Source: Suttonella ornithocola (GTDB taxonomy: Bacteria > Pseudomonadota > Gammaproteobacteria > Cardiobacteriales > Cardiobacteriaceae). From it: a DNA stretch of 13,718 nucleotides. The notes beneath the pieces were generated by a model. The model was not told the DNA's origin and ran no database searches. It saw only the letters and a list, made by a program, of their open reading frames with translations. Position numbers and translations under genes: made by a program. The stretch is from the NCBI RefSeq assembly GCF_001889065.1, contig NZ_LWHB01000116.1, forward strand, positions 1 to 13,718. Direction: 5' to 3'. Shown here in pieces: positions 1 through 7,014 of the stretch (position 1 is the stretch's first letter; each line of letters opens with the position of its first letter).

Positions 1-159
1 TGAGGGCTTACGCTCAGTAAAGCCTTTAGGATGGGGATTTTTAATCCAGCTATAGACGGTGAATTTGCTGATCTTGTAGCGCTTTGCAACAGCGCGCCAA
101 GTTTCTCCATTAGCAATATCGTTAAGAATTTTCTGTCGGAATTGGCGGCAGTAGGTCAT
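1..159 (-). CDS. IS630-type transposase, N-terminal HTH part (partial)
   Basis: The 53 visible codons begin MTYCRQFRQKILNDIANGE and continue with WRAVAKRYKISKFTVYSW, followed by a WIKNPHPKGF stretch. This is the homeodomain-like helix-turn-helix that opens IS630-family transposases and binds the terminal repeats. The catalytic DDE domain would lie to the left and is not in the window. The ATG at 157-159 is 91 bases inside the element terminus, and no strong ribosome binding site is visible. The protein is identical in its visible part to the one at 13606; the single difference within the coding overlap (Q9 codon) is silent. Family assignment rests on the N-terminal motif, the terminus and the TA target only. 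Confidence 0.75.
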   Translation of the reverse strand, partial: MTYCRQFRQKILNDIANGETWRAVAKRYKISKFTVYSWIKNPHPKGFTERKPS

Positions 160-250
160 AGGATATGCTCAGTTTGTTTTTGATAATTCTACTACAAGTT
201 GCTCTTTATATCTGCTTTGGATAGATTGGATTATAAGTGATTTGACTATA
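1..250 (-). mobile_element. IS630-type insertion sequence, 5' part, left copy
   Basis: This is the 5' end of an insertion sequence that reads leftward out of the window. Its terminus is TATAGTCAAATCAC, ending at 250. Bases 47-250 are the reverse complement of 13515-13718 with only three mismatches and no gaps, so two copies are present in opposite orientation. The IS630/Tc1-mariner superfamily inserts at TA, which fits the TATA at the boundary. The sequence leaves its outer neighbour (gtgttaag at 251) with no homology to the flank of the right copy, so 250 is the true edge. The rest of the element lies beyond the window. Confidence 0.85.
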
Positions 251-732
251 GTGTTAAGATAGATGAATAAAGTAAGTACACATACTTTACTGGAATAACC
301 ATCTAATTTCTGTAACTCTTTTATTGGTCTTTGACTATAGCGATGCTCTCATTAAAGCGTCTCCTATCATCTTGATTAGCTTTTGGATGCCTTAGTGTTT
401 TTTTATAGCTAATACCAAGTTTCTTCAATGCTTTGTGAATAGCTGTCTGTGAGCAATGAAAACGCTGGGCATGCTCATGTTGATAAGCATCTGGATAGTA
501 CTCTACACTAGCCATTAGGGCTTTGAGGTCAATTTTGCAAGGATAAGAAGTTCTTGTTCTTTTAGTAGGCTAAAGGCAATCACGCATTTTCCACTTCTGA
601 ACAGTAGGGAAATGGATACCAAAGTTATTGACTACCTGACGAACCGAATAGCCTTCTGCTAGTTTTGCGATTACTTTTTTCCTGAGTTCTAATGAATAGA
701 GACGCATATGAGTAAAGGTGTGTAAATCTATA
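251..732 (-). mobile_element. Decayed IS630-type element, second kind
   Basis: The stretch carries the broken transposase at 321-707 and, leftward of it in another frame, a short piece reading IKELQKLDGYSSK, which matches the linker at the start of IS630 orfB. The catalytic domain is absent. The element differs clearly in sequence from the copy at 1-250, so it is a different IS630 lineage. On the right a possible terminus, ctatag at 728-733, lies about 20 bases upstream of the start codon. The intact IS copy adjoins it at 250, so one element probably inserted into the other. The exact borders are inferred. Confidence 0.55.
321..707 (-). pseudogene. IS630-type transposase orfA with in-frame stop
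   Basis: Reading leftward from ATG 705-707, 129 codons run in one frame: MRLYSLELRKKVIAKLAEGY opens an HTH domain, and codon 46 (570-572) is an in-frame TAG. After it the frame continues through KIDLKALMASVEYYPDAYQ and ALKKLGISYKKTLRHPK to a stop at 321-323. The YPDAY and LKKLGISYKK motifs are hallmarks of the second half of IS630 orfA. In many family members orfA and orfB are joined by frameshifting, and here the orfB start can be seen in the next frame before the element breaks off. The premature stop and the missing DDE domain make this inactive. Confidence 0.75.
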
Positions 733-773
733 GGGTATGTTATATCTAGTTTTTTAGCTGTATAAGGTTTTGC

Positions 774-1313
774 TCATACGATATTCGTTTGGTTTTTTAG
801 TTGCGCATAAATCGGGCAATTTGGTTGATGTGCACCTTCTAGGTAACCACAGCTCATCAGAAATTCGTTGACAATTTGTTTGCCTACAAATTTAAAGTGC
901 TTTTTAAAGAGTTTAATCCATTCGGGTAGAGTGCGCGGATGGTGCGCATCTAGCCATTGTTTAAAGGAGCCATATTCGGCTTGTATTTTTAGAATTTGTT
1001 GCGCGTTGTAGATGGCTGCTTGAATTTTTAAGCGGTTACGGATGATGCCGCTATCAGAAAGAAGATGCTGTATATCGGTTTCATCGTAGGCGGCAACGGT
1101 TGCGATATCAAATTGGCGATAAGCGGCAAAGAAATTTGGTTGTTTTTTGAGAATCAGTGTCCAGCTTAGTCCGGCTTGGTTAATTTCTAAGATGAGTCGT
1201 GAAAATAGAAGGCGGTCATCTGTAATCGGAAAGCCGTAGTGATGGTCGTGATAGTCACGGTTAAGCGTGTCTTCTGGATGGCTATGAACGTAATCGCAAT
1301 AGGTTTGGCTCAT
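774..1313 (-). CDS. tag: DNA-3-methyladenine glycosylase I
   Basis: Tag removes 3-methyladenine from alkylated DNA, opening base excision repair; it is a cytoplasmic, zinc-containing helix-hairpin-helix protein. The 179-residue product has the family's usual length. The zinc ligands can be placed by comparison with E. coli Tag: Cys6, His22, then His162 and Cys166 in HQPNC, which keeps the known H-x3-C spacing. The base-binding region shows YHDHHYG (21-27) and LEINQAGLSW (42-51), with Glu43 and Trp51 at the expected places, and GFKFVG-like HFKFVGKQI near 139-147. The ATG overlaps the stop of the upstream yccS-like gene by four bases (ATGA), so translation is probably coupled and both share a promoter. 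No terminator is evident after it. Identification is firm. Confidence 0.93.
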   Translation of the reverse strand: MSQTYCDYVHSHPEDTLNRDYHDHHYGFPITDDRLLFSRLILEINQAGLSWTLILKKQPNFFAAYRQFDIATVAAYDETDIQHLLSDSGIIRNRLKIQAAIYNAQQILKIQAEYGSFKQWLDAHHPRTLPEWIKLFKKHFKFVGKQIVNEFLMSCGYLEGAHQPNCPIYAQLKNQTNIV

Positions 1314-3433
1314 GATGAGAGATGATGTGCTATAGGGGAGGTGTTGGTGACTTCTATGCTATGGCGAATAGCAGGTAATAGGTTGGTGATTCTTATCAGC
1401 GGATGAATGAGAATGGCTGTTTCTCCATGGTCGTTTGGAATAAGGGTTTCTTTTAAGGTTTTGCTTTCATGCAATACGCTTTCTTCGGTTTGCGCTGAAA
1501 AGTTAGTAAGCGTGGTTTGTATGTGTGCAGCAGCTTGGAAAAAGGGTTGTAAACTGGGCTGTTCAGGATCACGAATACAACCTCGATAAACCGCAAGCGT
1601 TGATAAACTAGAAACTAATCGGTAGTTGAGCTGCACCAGTTGAGCACGTTGCCGACGCACTTCAGCATCGTCTGAGCTAGGAAGTTCGTTGACTAGTCCG
1701 GCTAAAGCAGCGGCATTTTCGTGGACGCGACGTCGAGTGGCGCGATAGGTGATATCGTCTTTGTTGCCTCTTTGAAGTTGCTCGATAATTAAGGCAAGGT
1801 AAGCAGCGTTTTCTTTGAGTGCCGTTGCCGCCGTTTTTTTGATGTTGATATAGTCTTTATCTGGCCATAAAAAGCTAACGACAACCCATGCAATAGCTGC
1901 TCCCAAAATGGTATCTGCCATTCGCGCTAAGATAGCGCCAGAAGTATCCATACCAATCATGGCAAAGCCAGCAAAGACTTGAATGGTAATGAAAAAGGTG
2001 GAAAAACCGTAGCTGCGTGCACGGAAGAAGAAAAATAAGGTATTTGCAGCAACCAATAAGGTGAGTAAAGTAATGGTATTGGGTGCAAGAATGGGTAATA
2101 AGCTGCCGACAATAACACCAGATAAGGTGCCTACTATCCTTTGAATCAGGCGCGCTTGGGTGGCATTACGGTTAGGTTGGCAAACCAGTAAGGCGGTTAA
2201 TAAAATCCAGTAGCCTAAATGAATATGCAAGCTTTCAATAATGACGCCGCAAATTAAGGTAATCAATGCCATTCGTGTTGCATGGCGGAAGTAAATGGAA
2301 TTTTTATTGAGGTTGGCTTTTAAGCGCTCAGGAATTTCTCGCCAATGCGTAATATTGGCATTTGCAAGTGTTGGGTCGGCAATGCCAGTCGGGTTAGGGG
2401 TTCCTAATCTAGAAAGCTGGCGATTGATGTTTTCAAGATTAGCAATTAAGCGATGAATTTCATCTTCATTGCTTAGAGTATGTGCTTGTTGGTAGCGTTG
2501 CCATGCTGTAACGAGTCCTTGATAAGCGCGATCTAAAACGGCTGGGGAAGCGTAAGGCATTTCATTGTTTAGTGCTTGCGCATATTCTCGGCAGGCTCGA
2601 CCTTGTAGGTTAATAAGACGCTCAATGCGAAAGATAACATCACTATTTTCTAACTCATTAATAAGCTCACGATAATCAATGTGCGATGCGCTAATACGTT
2701 CATGAATATCTTGAGCGATAAAGAAATCATTTAATTGAATAGCAATGCGAGTACTGATTTGTGTGCCAGCTAAACGATGAAAAAGCGCATCTCTGGTTGC
2801 ATTGAAAGCTTCTGTAACCGCGCGCGTACGAATGGCTAATTCGTATTCGGCTTGATCTAGGTCATCTCTTTCATCAGGCGCAAAAAAGCGCGCTTTTCCT
2901 TGAACGTAATCGGCTAATGCAGCATAAGCACGAGACAGGTTTTCTTGTACGGGACGGTTAGGCGCTAATAAATGAAAAAGTAGTGACTGACTTTGCATGA
3001 TAAGGGTTCCCAAAACCAGCATGAATGGGTTTTCATACCAAGCTAGACTTGGCTGATAAGTCAGTAAAATATAAATTGCAACAATTAATGTACAAAAAGC
3101 GATGGTTCGATTGCGTGCATCCACAGCACCAAGCATGGTCATGCTAAAAGCTAAGGCTGTCATCACAATCGTGATGGCAATAGGGTTATGTTGAGCAAGT
3201 TGTGCCGCAATCGCTGAAAGCGCAAATAAGGCTAGAATAATGACTAAATTTTTTATGCGCCCACTGGTATGGCTATCCATATCAACCAATCCGCCCGCGG
3301 TTACACCAAGCATCAAGGCGATTGCCGAAGCGCGTAAATTAAAAAAAGTAATAATCAGCGCAGCAATGGTAAAAGCCGTAAAAATAGGGAGAATTTCTAA
3401 AACAGAAGTACTAAGGCGAAAGGGCTTTTTCAT
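1310..3433 (-). CDS. yccS: YccS/YhfK-type FUSC family inner membrane protein
   Basis: A 707-residue inner membrane protein with the YccS layout: a first hydrophobic block (about 13-150), a long cytoplasmic helical domain (about 155-380), a second hydrophobic block (about 385-523), and a cytoplasmic tail. The second block carries the FUSC-type signature GYWILLTALLVCQPNRNATQ (407-426), followed by RLIQRIVGTLSGV. The length matches E. coli YccS (about 717). FUSC proteins are related to fusaric-acid and aromatic-acid efflux components, but YccS has no firmly established substrate, so a transport role is inferred. A good -10 (TATAAT, 3464-3469) lies 30 bases before the start; the Shine-Dalgarno is weak. 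The stop overlaps the tag start. A link between this membrane protein and alkylation repair is not an established pairing. Confidence 0.88.
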   Translation of the reverse strand: MKKPFRLSTSVLEILPIFTAFTIAALIITFFNLRASAIALMLGVTAGGLVDMDSHTSGRIKNLVIILALFALSAIAAQLAQHNPIAITIVMTALAFSMTMLGAVDARNRTIAFCTLIVAIYILLTYQPSLAWYENPFMLVLGTLIMQSQSLLFHLLAPNRPVQENLSRAYAALADYVQGKARFFAPDERDDLDQAEYELAIRTRAVTEAFNATRDALFHRLAGTQISTRIAIQLNDFFIAQDIHERISASHIDYRELINELENSDVIFRIERLINLQGRACREYAQALNNEMPYASPAVLDRAYQGLVTAWQRYQQAHTLSNEDEIHRLIANLENINRQLSRLGTPNPTGIADPTLANANITHWREIPERLKANLNKNSIYFRHATRMALITLICGVIIESLHIHLGYWILLTALLVCQPNRNATQARLIQRIVGTLSGVIVGSLLPILAPNTITLLTLLVAANTLFFFFRARSYGFSTFFITIQVFAGFAMIGMDTSGAILARMADTILGAAIAWVVVSFLWPDKDYINIKKTAATALKENAAYLALIIEQLQRGNKDDITYRATRRRVHENAAALAGLVNELPSSDDAEVRRQRAQLVQLNYRLVSSLSTLAVYRGCIRDPEQPSLQPFFQAAAHIQTTLTNFSAQTEESVLHESKTLKETLIPNDHGETAILIHPLIRITNLLPAIRHSIEVTNTSPIAHHLSS

Positions 3434-3463
3434 AGATGGATTAGATTTGCATTGATAGTGGCT

Positions 3464-3469
3464 ATTATA
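3464..3469 (-). promoter_or_regulatory. -10 box for yccS-tag
   Basis: On the minus strand this reads TATAAT, a perfect -10 hexamer, placed 30 bases upstream of the yccS start codon. The -35 region is poor (a GACAAC-like hexamer about 17 bases upstream). Predicted only; it would drive both yccS and tag. Confidence 0.45.
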
Positions 3470-3590
3470 TCTCTGCTTCAGACAGTTGTCGTATTCATTT
3501 GATGTTAATAAGTTTTAGATAAAATTTTACATTAAAATGATAAAATCACTTGGAGAATAAATCTCTTTTTTAGTTGAATCTGTATTTATC

Positions 3591-3685
3591 ATGGCAGATA
3601 ATTTATTAAGTGAATTAGAAGATAAATGATGAAAAATAGACATGATCATCAAGCAACTTTTGATTTAAATTATCAGCCTATTTAA
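3591..3685 (+). other. Two overlapping mini-ORFs in the yjjP leader
   Basis: In the 259-base gap between the divergent yccS and yjjP starts, two tiny reading frames follow each other. MADNLLSELEDK runs 3591-3629. It ends in TGATG, so its stop overlaps the ATG of MKNRHDHQATFDLNYQPI (3629-3685). The second ends seven bases before the yjjP ATG. Neither has a convincing Shine-Dalgarno. They could be a translated leader that influences yjjP, or chance frames in AT-rich DNA. I do not recognise either peptide. The rest of the gap is AT-rich with only weak promoter-like hexamers for yjjP. Confidence 0.25.
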
Positions 3686-3692
3686 GAAAGCA

Positions 3693-4475
3693 ATGCCCAT
3701 GCAAGAAGAGCAACAACGAGAAATTACTCGACTTTGTGCGCGAACCGCCTTGTTATTGTTGAGTAATGGCGCTGAAAGCGCATTAGTGGTGGGAATGACT
3801 ACCCGATTAGGATTAGCTTTAGGTGCACAGCAAGTGGAATGTACTTTAACCGTTAATGCTATTGTCCTGACGGTGATTGTCGATGGTTATTGCTTAACAA
3901 CCGCACGACGATTAGGCAGTATGGGAATAAATATGACGATTGTAACGGCAGTGCAACGAACTGTTTTATCCGCGGAAGCAGGGCGTTTAGATTGTCAACA
4001 AGTACACAAATTGTTAGATAAGGTGCCACAATCGCGTTATCCTGCCTATTTAACGGTTTCAATGGTGGCACTAAGCTGTGCTTGCTTTGCGCGTCTTTCT
4101 GGTGCGGATATATTGAGTTGCACCATTACCTTTTTAGCTGCTTTTTTTGGCATGATTGTTCGCGTTAAACTTGAGAAAAAGCATCTTAACGCTTTAATGA
4201 CCTTTTCAGCGACCGCTTTTGTGGCAACCTTATTGGCTGGCTTTTTCCAACGCTTAGGATGGAGTCATACGCCACAAACGATGATGGCTGCGGCTGTTTT
4301 AATGCTTGTTCCAGGATTTCCGTTGATTAACTCTTTATCCGATGGCTTAAAGGGGTATATGAATATGGGTGTTGGGCGCTGGATGTGGGCTACGGTTTTA
4401 ACTTTAGCAGCGTGCTTAGGTATTATTTTTGCCTTATTGGTTTTGGGGCTAGATGCTAAAGAGGTGTTGCTATGA
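3693..4475 (+). CDS. yjjP: ThrE-type exporter subunit, YjjP
   Basis: YjjP is the larger half of the split threonine/serine exporter (ThrE) family. With YjjB it forms an inner membrane exporter, reported in E. coli to export succinate. The 260-residue product aligns along its length with E. coli YjjP (256): EQQRxxTRLC at the start, the GAESALV motif (27-33), NAIVLT (55-60), GINM (78-81), LSCACF (127-132) and the VPGFPLINS loop (207-215). The first 115 residues are the soluble domain; the rest is membrane helices. The start is uncertain: ATG 3693 or the in-frame ATG at 3699, which matches the E. coli start better; the site before them (AAGAAAG) is poor. The stop overlaps the yjjB start by four bases. 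Confidence 0.92.
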   Translation: MPMQEEQQREITRLCARTALLLLSNGAESALVVGMTTRLGLALGAQQVECTLTVNAIVLTVIVDGYCLTTARRLGSMGINMTIVTAVQRTVLSAEAGRLDCQQVHKLLDKVPQSRYPAYLTVSMVALSCACFARLSGADILSCTITFLAAFFGMIVRVKLEKKHLNALMTFSATAFVATLLAGFFQRLGWSHTPQTMMAAAVLMLVPGFPLINSLSDGLKGYMNMGVGRWMWATVLTLAACLGIIFALLVLGLDAKEVLL

Positions 4476-4948
4476 TAGCGGTAGTTAAAGAAATTATCTC
4501 GTTAATTCAAGATATGTTACTTGCTGCTCTACCAGCAGTAGGATTTGCGATTTTATTTAATGTACCTAAACCTGCGTTGCGGTATTGCGCCATTCTAGGC
4601 GCTTTAGGGCATGGAACAAGAACATTTTTAGTCTGGTTTGGATTACCTTTGGTTTTCAGTACTTTTTTTGCCGCCGCATTGATTGGGTTTTTAGGGGTAA
4701 GACTGGGGCGTCGATATCGAGCGCATCCAAAAGTCTTTACCGTTGCGGCAATTATTCCAATGATTCCGGGCGTATATGCTTACAAAGCGATGTTAGCTTT
4801 ATTGGATATTCAAAAAAGTGGTTTCTCAGAAATGTTATTTGCGCATTTAATCGAAAATTTTGTGCAGACAGGATTTTTATTATCTGCGTTGGTATTTGGC
4901 TTAGCACTACCGGGATTATTGTTTTACCGTAATCGCCCGGTGGTGTGA
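4472..4948 (+). CDS. yjjB: ThrE-type exporter subunit, YjjB
   Basis: The small partner of YjjP, matching the C-terminal, purely membrane part of full-length ThrE proteins. At 158 residues it equals the E. coli protein in size. It is almost entirely hydrophobic, with about five membrane segments. The family signature IPMIPGVYAYKAM lies at about 95-107, followed by a polar loop and a final helix pair. The ATG overlaps the yjjP stop (ATGA) and has its own Shine-Dalgarno GAGG at a seven-base distance, so the two subunits should be made together. The substrate (succinate, amino acids or another small molecule) cannot be told from sequence. No clear terminator follows; the next 209 bases are AT-rich and hold no recognisable gene. 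Confidence 0.92.
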   Translation: MIAVVKEIISLIQDMLLAALPAVGFAILFNVPKPALRYCAILGALGHGTRTFLVWFGLPLVFSTFFAAALIGFLGVRLGRRYRAHPKVFTVAAIIPMIPGVYAYKAMLALLDIQKSGFSEMLFAHLIENFVQTGFLLSALVFGLALPGLLFYRNRPVV

Positions 4949-5157
4949 AGTTAAAGCTAGATCAATTTTATGAGATAATTTGTCATTTATATAATGCTTT
5001 TAAAGTGTATGGGTACAAAATTCTATTTACTACTTTTATCTTTATTATTCAAACTTAAATATGCCTTGGATGAGAAAATAAATTTCTAGTCGTTATATCT
5101 GGTCTCATAATGATGAAATCAGATAATAATTTTTATTTTAATTTAAAAGGAGTTTAA

Positions 5158-5900
5158 ATGATACGACGTTCATTTTTATTGATGTTTTTTATTGCAATTA
5201 ATGCAATTGCACAAAATTATATTGTCGCAGCAGATCCTTCTTATCCCCCTTTTCAATTTACAGATGGAAAAGGAGAAATTATTGGCTTTGAAGTTGATTT
5301 ATTAAAATTGATTGCAAAGCATGAAAATATTGAACTGACATTTATTCAAAAACAGCGTAGCTTACTGGAAGAGACACTCAATAGTGGTAAAGCAGATATT
5401 TTTTCGTCTGCCTATGGCTTAACAGATTGGCGTAAAAAAATTGTCGATATGAGTGAGCCGTTTTTAGATTTCGGCGATACGGTTATCGTGATGAATGATT
5501 CTAAGAATCAAAATATCAAATTGCCCGAAGACTTGAAAGGTAAAATTTTCTCTACTAACCCTGGTGCCCCAACAGCTAAAAAAATATCAGCTGAACTTTC
5601 TGGCTCAGAAGAACTTCACAAAGAATATCCAACCTTTTTTCTAGCATTACGAGAAGTTTGGCGTGGAGAAGTAGATGCGATGGTTGCTAATGATAGAGAT
5701 TTGCAATATTTTGCTAAAAATATCCTCAGTTTAAGATTCGTTTAATTCATTTAAATGATAATCGCTACTTTTTTGGCTTTGCGGTTCGTAAAGGTCGTGA
5801 TGATGGATTGTTAGATAAACTAAATGGGGGCTTAGAGAAAGCGAAAAAAGATGGTAGCTATCAGGCATTAGTTCAGCGATGGTTTGGTGTAAATTCTTGA
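5158..5900 (+). pseudogene. Amino-acid-type periplasmic binding protein, frameshifted
   Basis: A solute-binding protein of family 3 (polar amino acid ABC uptake). The first frame (5158-5745) begins with a signal peptide (about residues 1-19, MIRRSFLLMFFIAINAIAQ). It then shows PSYPPFQFTDGKGEIIGFEVD, the standard ligand-domain opening, and GLTDWRKK-DMSEPF (87-102), whose Arg92 should bind the ligand carboxylate. The frame stops early after ILSLRFV. The true C-terminus continues one frame over from about 5733 to 5900 (KIRLIHLNDNRYFFGFAVRK ... QALVQRWFGVNS). Together they give about 247 residues, the normal size. One lost base, perhaps a T near 5731, explains it; a sequencing error is possible. 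AAGGAG six bases before the ATG is a strong ribosome site. No permease or ATPase is nearby, so it would be an orphan. Confidence 0.85.
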
Positions 5901-5913
5901 TCGAATTTAATTA

Positions 5914-5999
5914 TATAGTTGGGCTCCCGAAGATAGTAGACTGTTTTGAAAGTAGATGTTGAGTTAACGTTGTATGTATTTTTTGGGAAGTTGACTATA
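5914..5999. repeat. Short TATAG-ended element, copy A (deleted form)
   Basis: Bases 5932-5993 match 6925-6986 without gaps, with about eight differences in 62. The unit begins TATAG at 5914 and ends CTATA at 5999, like copy B. Compared with B it lacks about 16 bases of the left arm. It starts 14 bases after the stop of the binding protein gene. TATAG ends resemble those of the flanking IS630 copies (TATAGTCAA is shared with the right end of this copy), which suggests a non-autonomous TA-target element. Confidence 0.6.
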
Positions 6000-6093
6000 A
6001 CTGAATGGGTTTAGCTTGCATACAAACTGACGAACCATAGACAGCCAACCTCAGTACGGAAAAACGAGCTAACTCTGTATGCGAGTTAAAGAT

Positions 6094-6132
6094 ATTTAGC
6101 GATATAATTTATTTATAATTATATCGCTAAGT
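6094..6132. other. AT-rich 14-bp hairpin
   Basis: TTAGCGATATAA at 6096-6107 is the exact reverse complement of 6119-6130, and two more base pairs close the stem inward, leaving a seven-base loop. There is no T run directly after it, so it is a weak terminator at best. It sits 15 bases from the stronger terminator at 6145. The stretch 6000-6093 before it holds no gene; it has an imperfect inverted pair centred on GCATAC (6018-6023) and GTATGC (6077-6082). Confidence 0.4.
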
Positions 6133-6144
6133 TGATTAAAATAA

Positions 6145-6169
6145 AAAAGCCCACAACTTGTGGGCTTTT
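6145..6169 (-). terminator. Rho-independent terminator of the periplasmic protein gene
   Basis: AAAAGCCCACA (6145-6155), a three-base loop, and TGTGGGCTTTT (6159-6169) form an 11-bp stem. Six A residues on the plus strand (6143-6148) give the T run for leftward transcription. It lies 18 bases past the stop of the gene at 6187-6657. The stem's own T tract also makes it usable from the left. Confidence 0.85.
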
Positions 6170-6186
6170 AATAATTAAGTATGAAT

Positions 6187-6657
6187 TTAGTGTTTTTCGT
6201 ACTCAACTTCGTACTCAATTTTGTCGCTTAACCATGATTTTTCGATATCTACTTCAATAGTCTCGCGAATATCACCAGTTTTTTTCTCATAAACTAATTT
6301 AGCATCGTCATCTTTGTCTAGCGATTCTTTGACAACGCTATAGCCAGCGTCTTTAAGTGCTTTTTGTACTTGCATTGCTAATTCTTTAACATTCCCGTTA
6401 GGTAGCTTCCCTTCAATTTGAATTTCTTCGCCACCATCATCGCGGTCAACATTTACTTTTTGTAGATTAGCAGGTACGAAAACACCTGCGGGTAAATTTT
6501 CTATTGTAGTTTCAATTTCTGCTAATTTTCCCTTAATTTCAGCAACCTTAGCTTGCGCTTCTTTAAGCTCTTCACGAAGTTCTGCGCGATCGTCTGCAAC
6601 AGCGTGTAAGCTAACAGCAGCAACTAAAGCAATCGCAGAATGTTTCAGTAATGACAT
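6187..6657 (-). CDS. Small secreted protein with coiled-coil start, unknown function
   Basis: I do not recognise a family. The 156-residue product starts with a signal peptide (about 1-22, MSLLKHSAIALVAAVSLHAVADD, cleavage probably after HAVA). A highly charged helical stretch (about 23-52, rich in Glu, Lys and Ala in heptad-like spacing) probably forms a coiled coil. The rest (55-156) is an acidic, mixed alpha/beta domain ending in alternating charged and hydrophobic strands (IEVDIEK, KIEYEVEYEKH). No cysteines and no membrane helix follow the signal, so a soluble periplasmic or secreted protein is likely. AAGGAG seven bases before the ATG and a clean terminator afterwards mark a real single-gene unit. 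A minus-strand TATAAT lies at 6704-6709. Function unassigned. Confidence 0.8.
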   Translation of the reverse strand: MSLLKHSAIALVAAVSLHAVADDRAELREELKEAQAKVAEIKGKLAEIETTIENLPAGVFVPANLQKVNVDRDDGGEEIQIEGKLPNGNVKELAMQVQKALKDAGYSVVKESLDKDDDAKLVYEKKTGDIRETIEVDIEKSWLSDKIEYEVEYEKH

Positions 6658-6703
6658 ATTTTCTCCTTAATTGAATAATTAAATCACTTTGAAAGTTATA
6701 TTG

Positions 6704-6709
6704 ATTATA
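6704..6709 (-). promoter_or_regulatory. -10 box for the small secreted protein
   Basis: The minus strand reads TATAAT, 46 bases before the start codon at 6657. No good -35 is visible upstream. The gap from here to 7014 holds AT-rich DNA and the repeat copy B, and no gene. Confidence 0.35.
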
Positions 6710-6887
6710 ACAGTTAAATGTTTAAATTATATGGATAAAAGACTTAGAAATGGTAATTTTAGAGAAAATATGTTTTAGTTTTTTGTATGAATTTATAGTT
6801 TTTTATCTATAAAATAGAATGTCATTTTTTATTGATAGAAATGCTAGATAATACTTATAAGATGCTCTGTTTTTTAGCTGATTACCT

Positions 6888-6993
6888 TATAGCAGGGCGC
6901 CTAAAAATGCATACGGTACTTATGGATAGTAGACTGTTTTTAAAGTGGCTATTGAGTTAGCATTGTATGCATTTTTTGGGAAGTTGCTAAATA
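6888..6993. repeat. Short TATAG-ended element, copy B (most complete)
   Basis: A 106-base unit with imperfect inverted ends. The left arm is TATAGCAGGGCGCC followed by TAAAAATGCATAC (ending 6914). The right arm, read on the other strand, ends in TTCCCAAAAAATGCATAC (6965-6982) after TATTTAGCAAC. Twelve bases, AAAAATGCATAC, are identical in both arms. The centre matches copy A, and the left arm matches the copy at 9102-9148. No coding capacity. The element ends 22 bases from the stop of the TetR gene. It resembles a miniature inverted-repeat element with a TA target. Confidence 0.6.
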
Positions 6994-7014
6994 TTGAGCA
7001 GGTACAATTAGGAT

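Noticed and set aside
750..761. GTTTTTTAGCTG shared with 6869-6880
   Set aside because: A short T-rich match without extension on either side; not enough to call a repeat.
5725..5745. Programmed frameshifting in the binding protein gene
   Set aside because: No slippery heptamer with a downstream structure is evident, and family members need no frameshift; a lost base is simpler.
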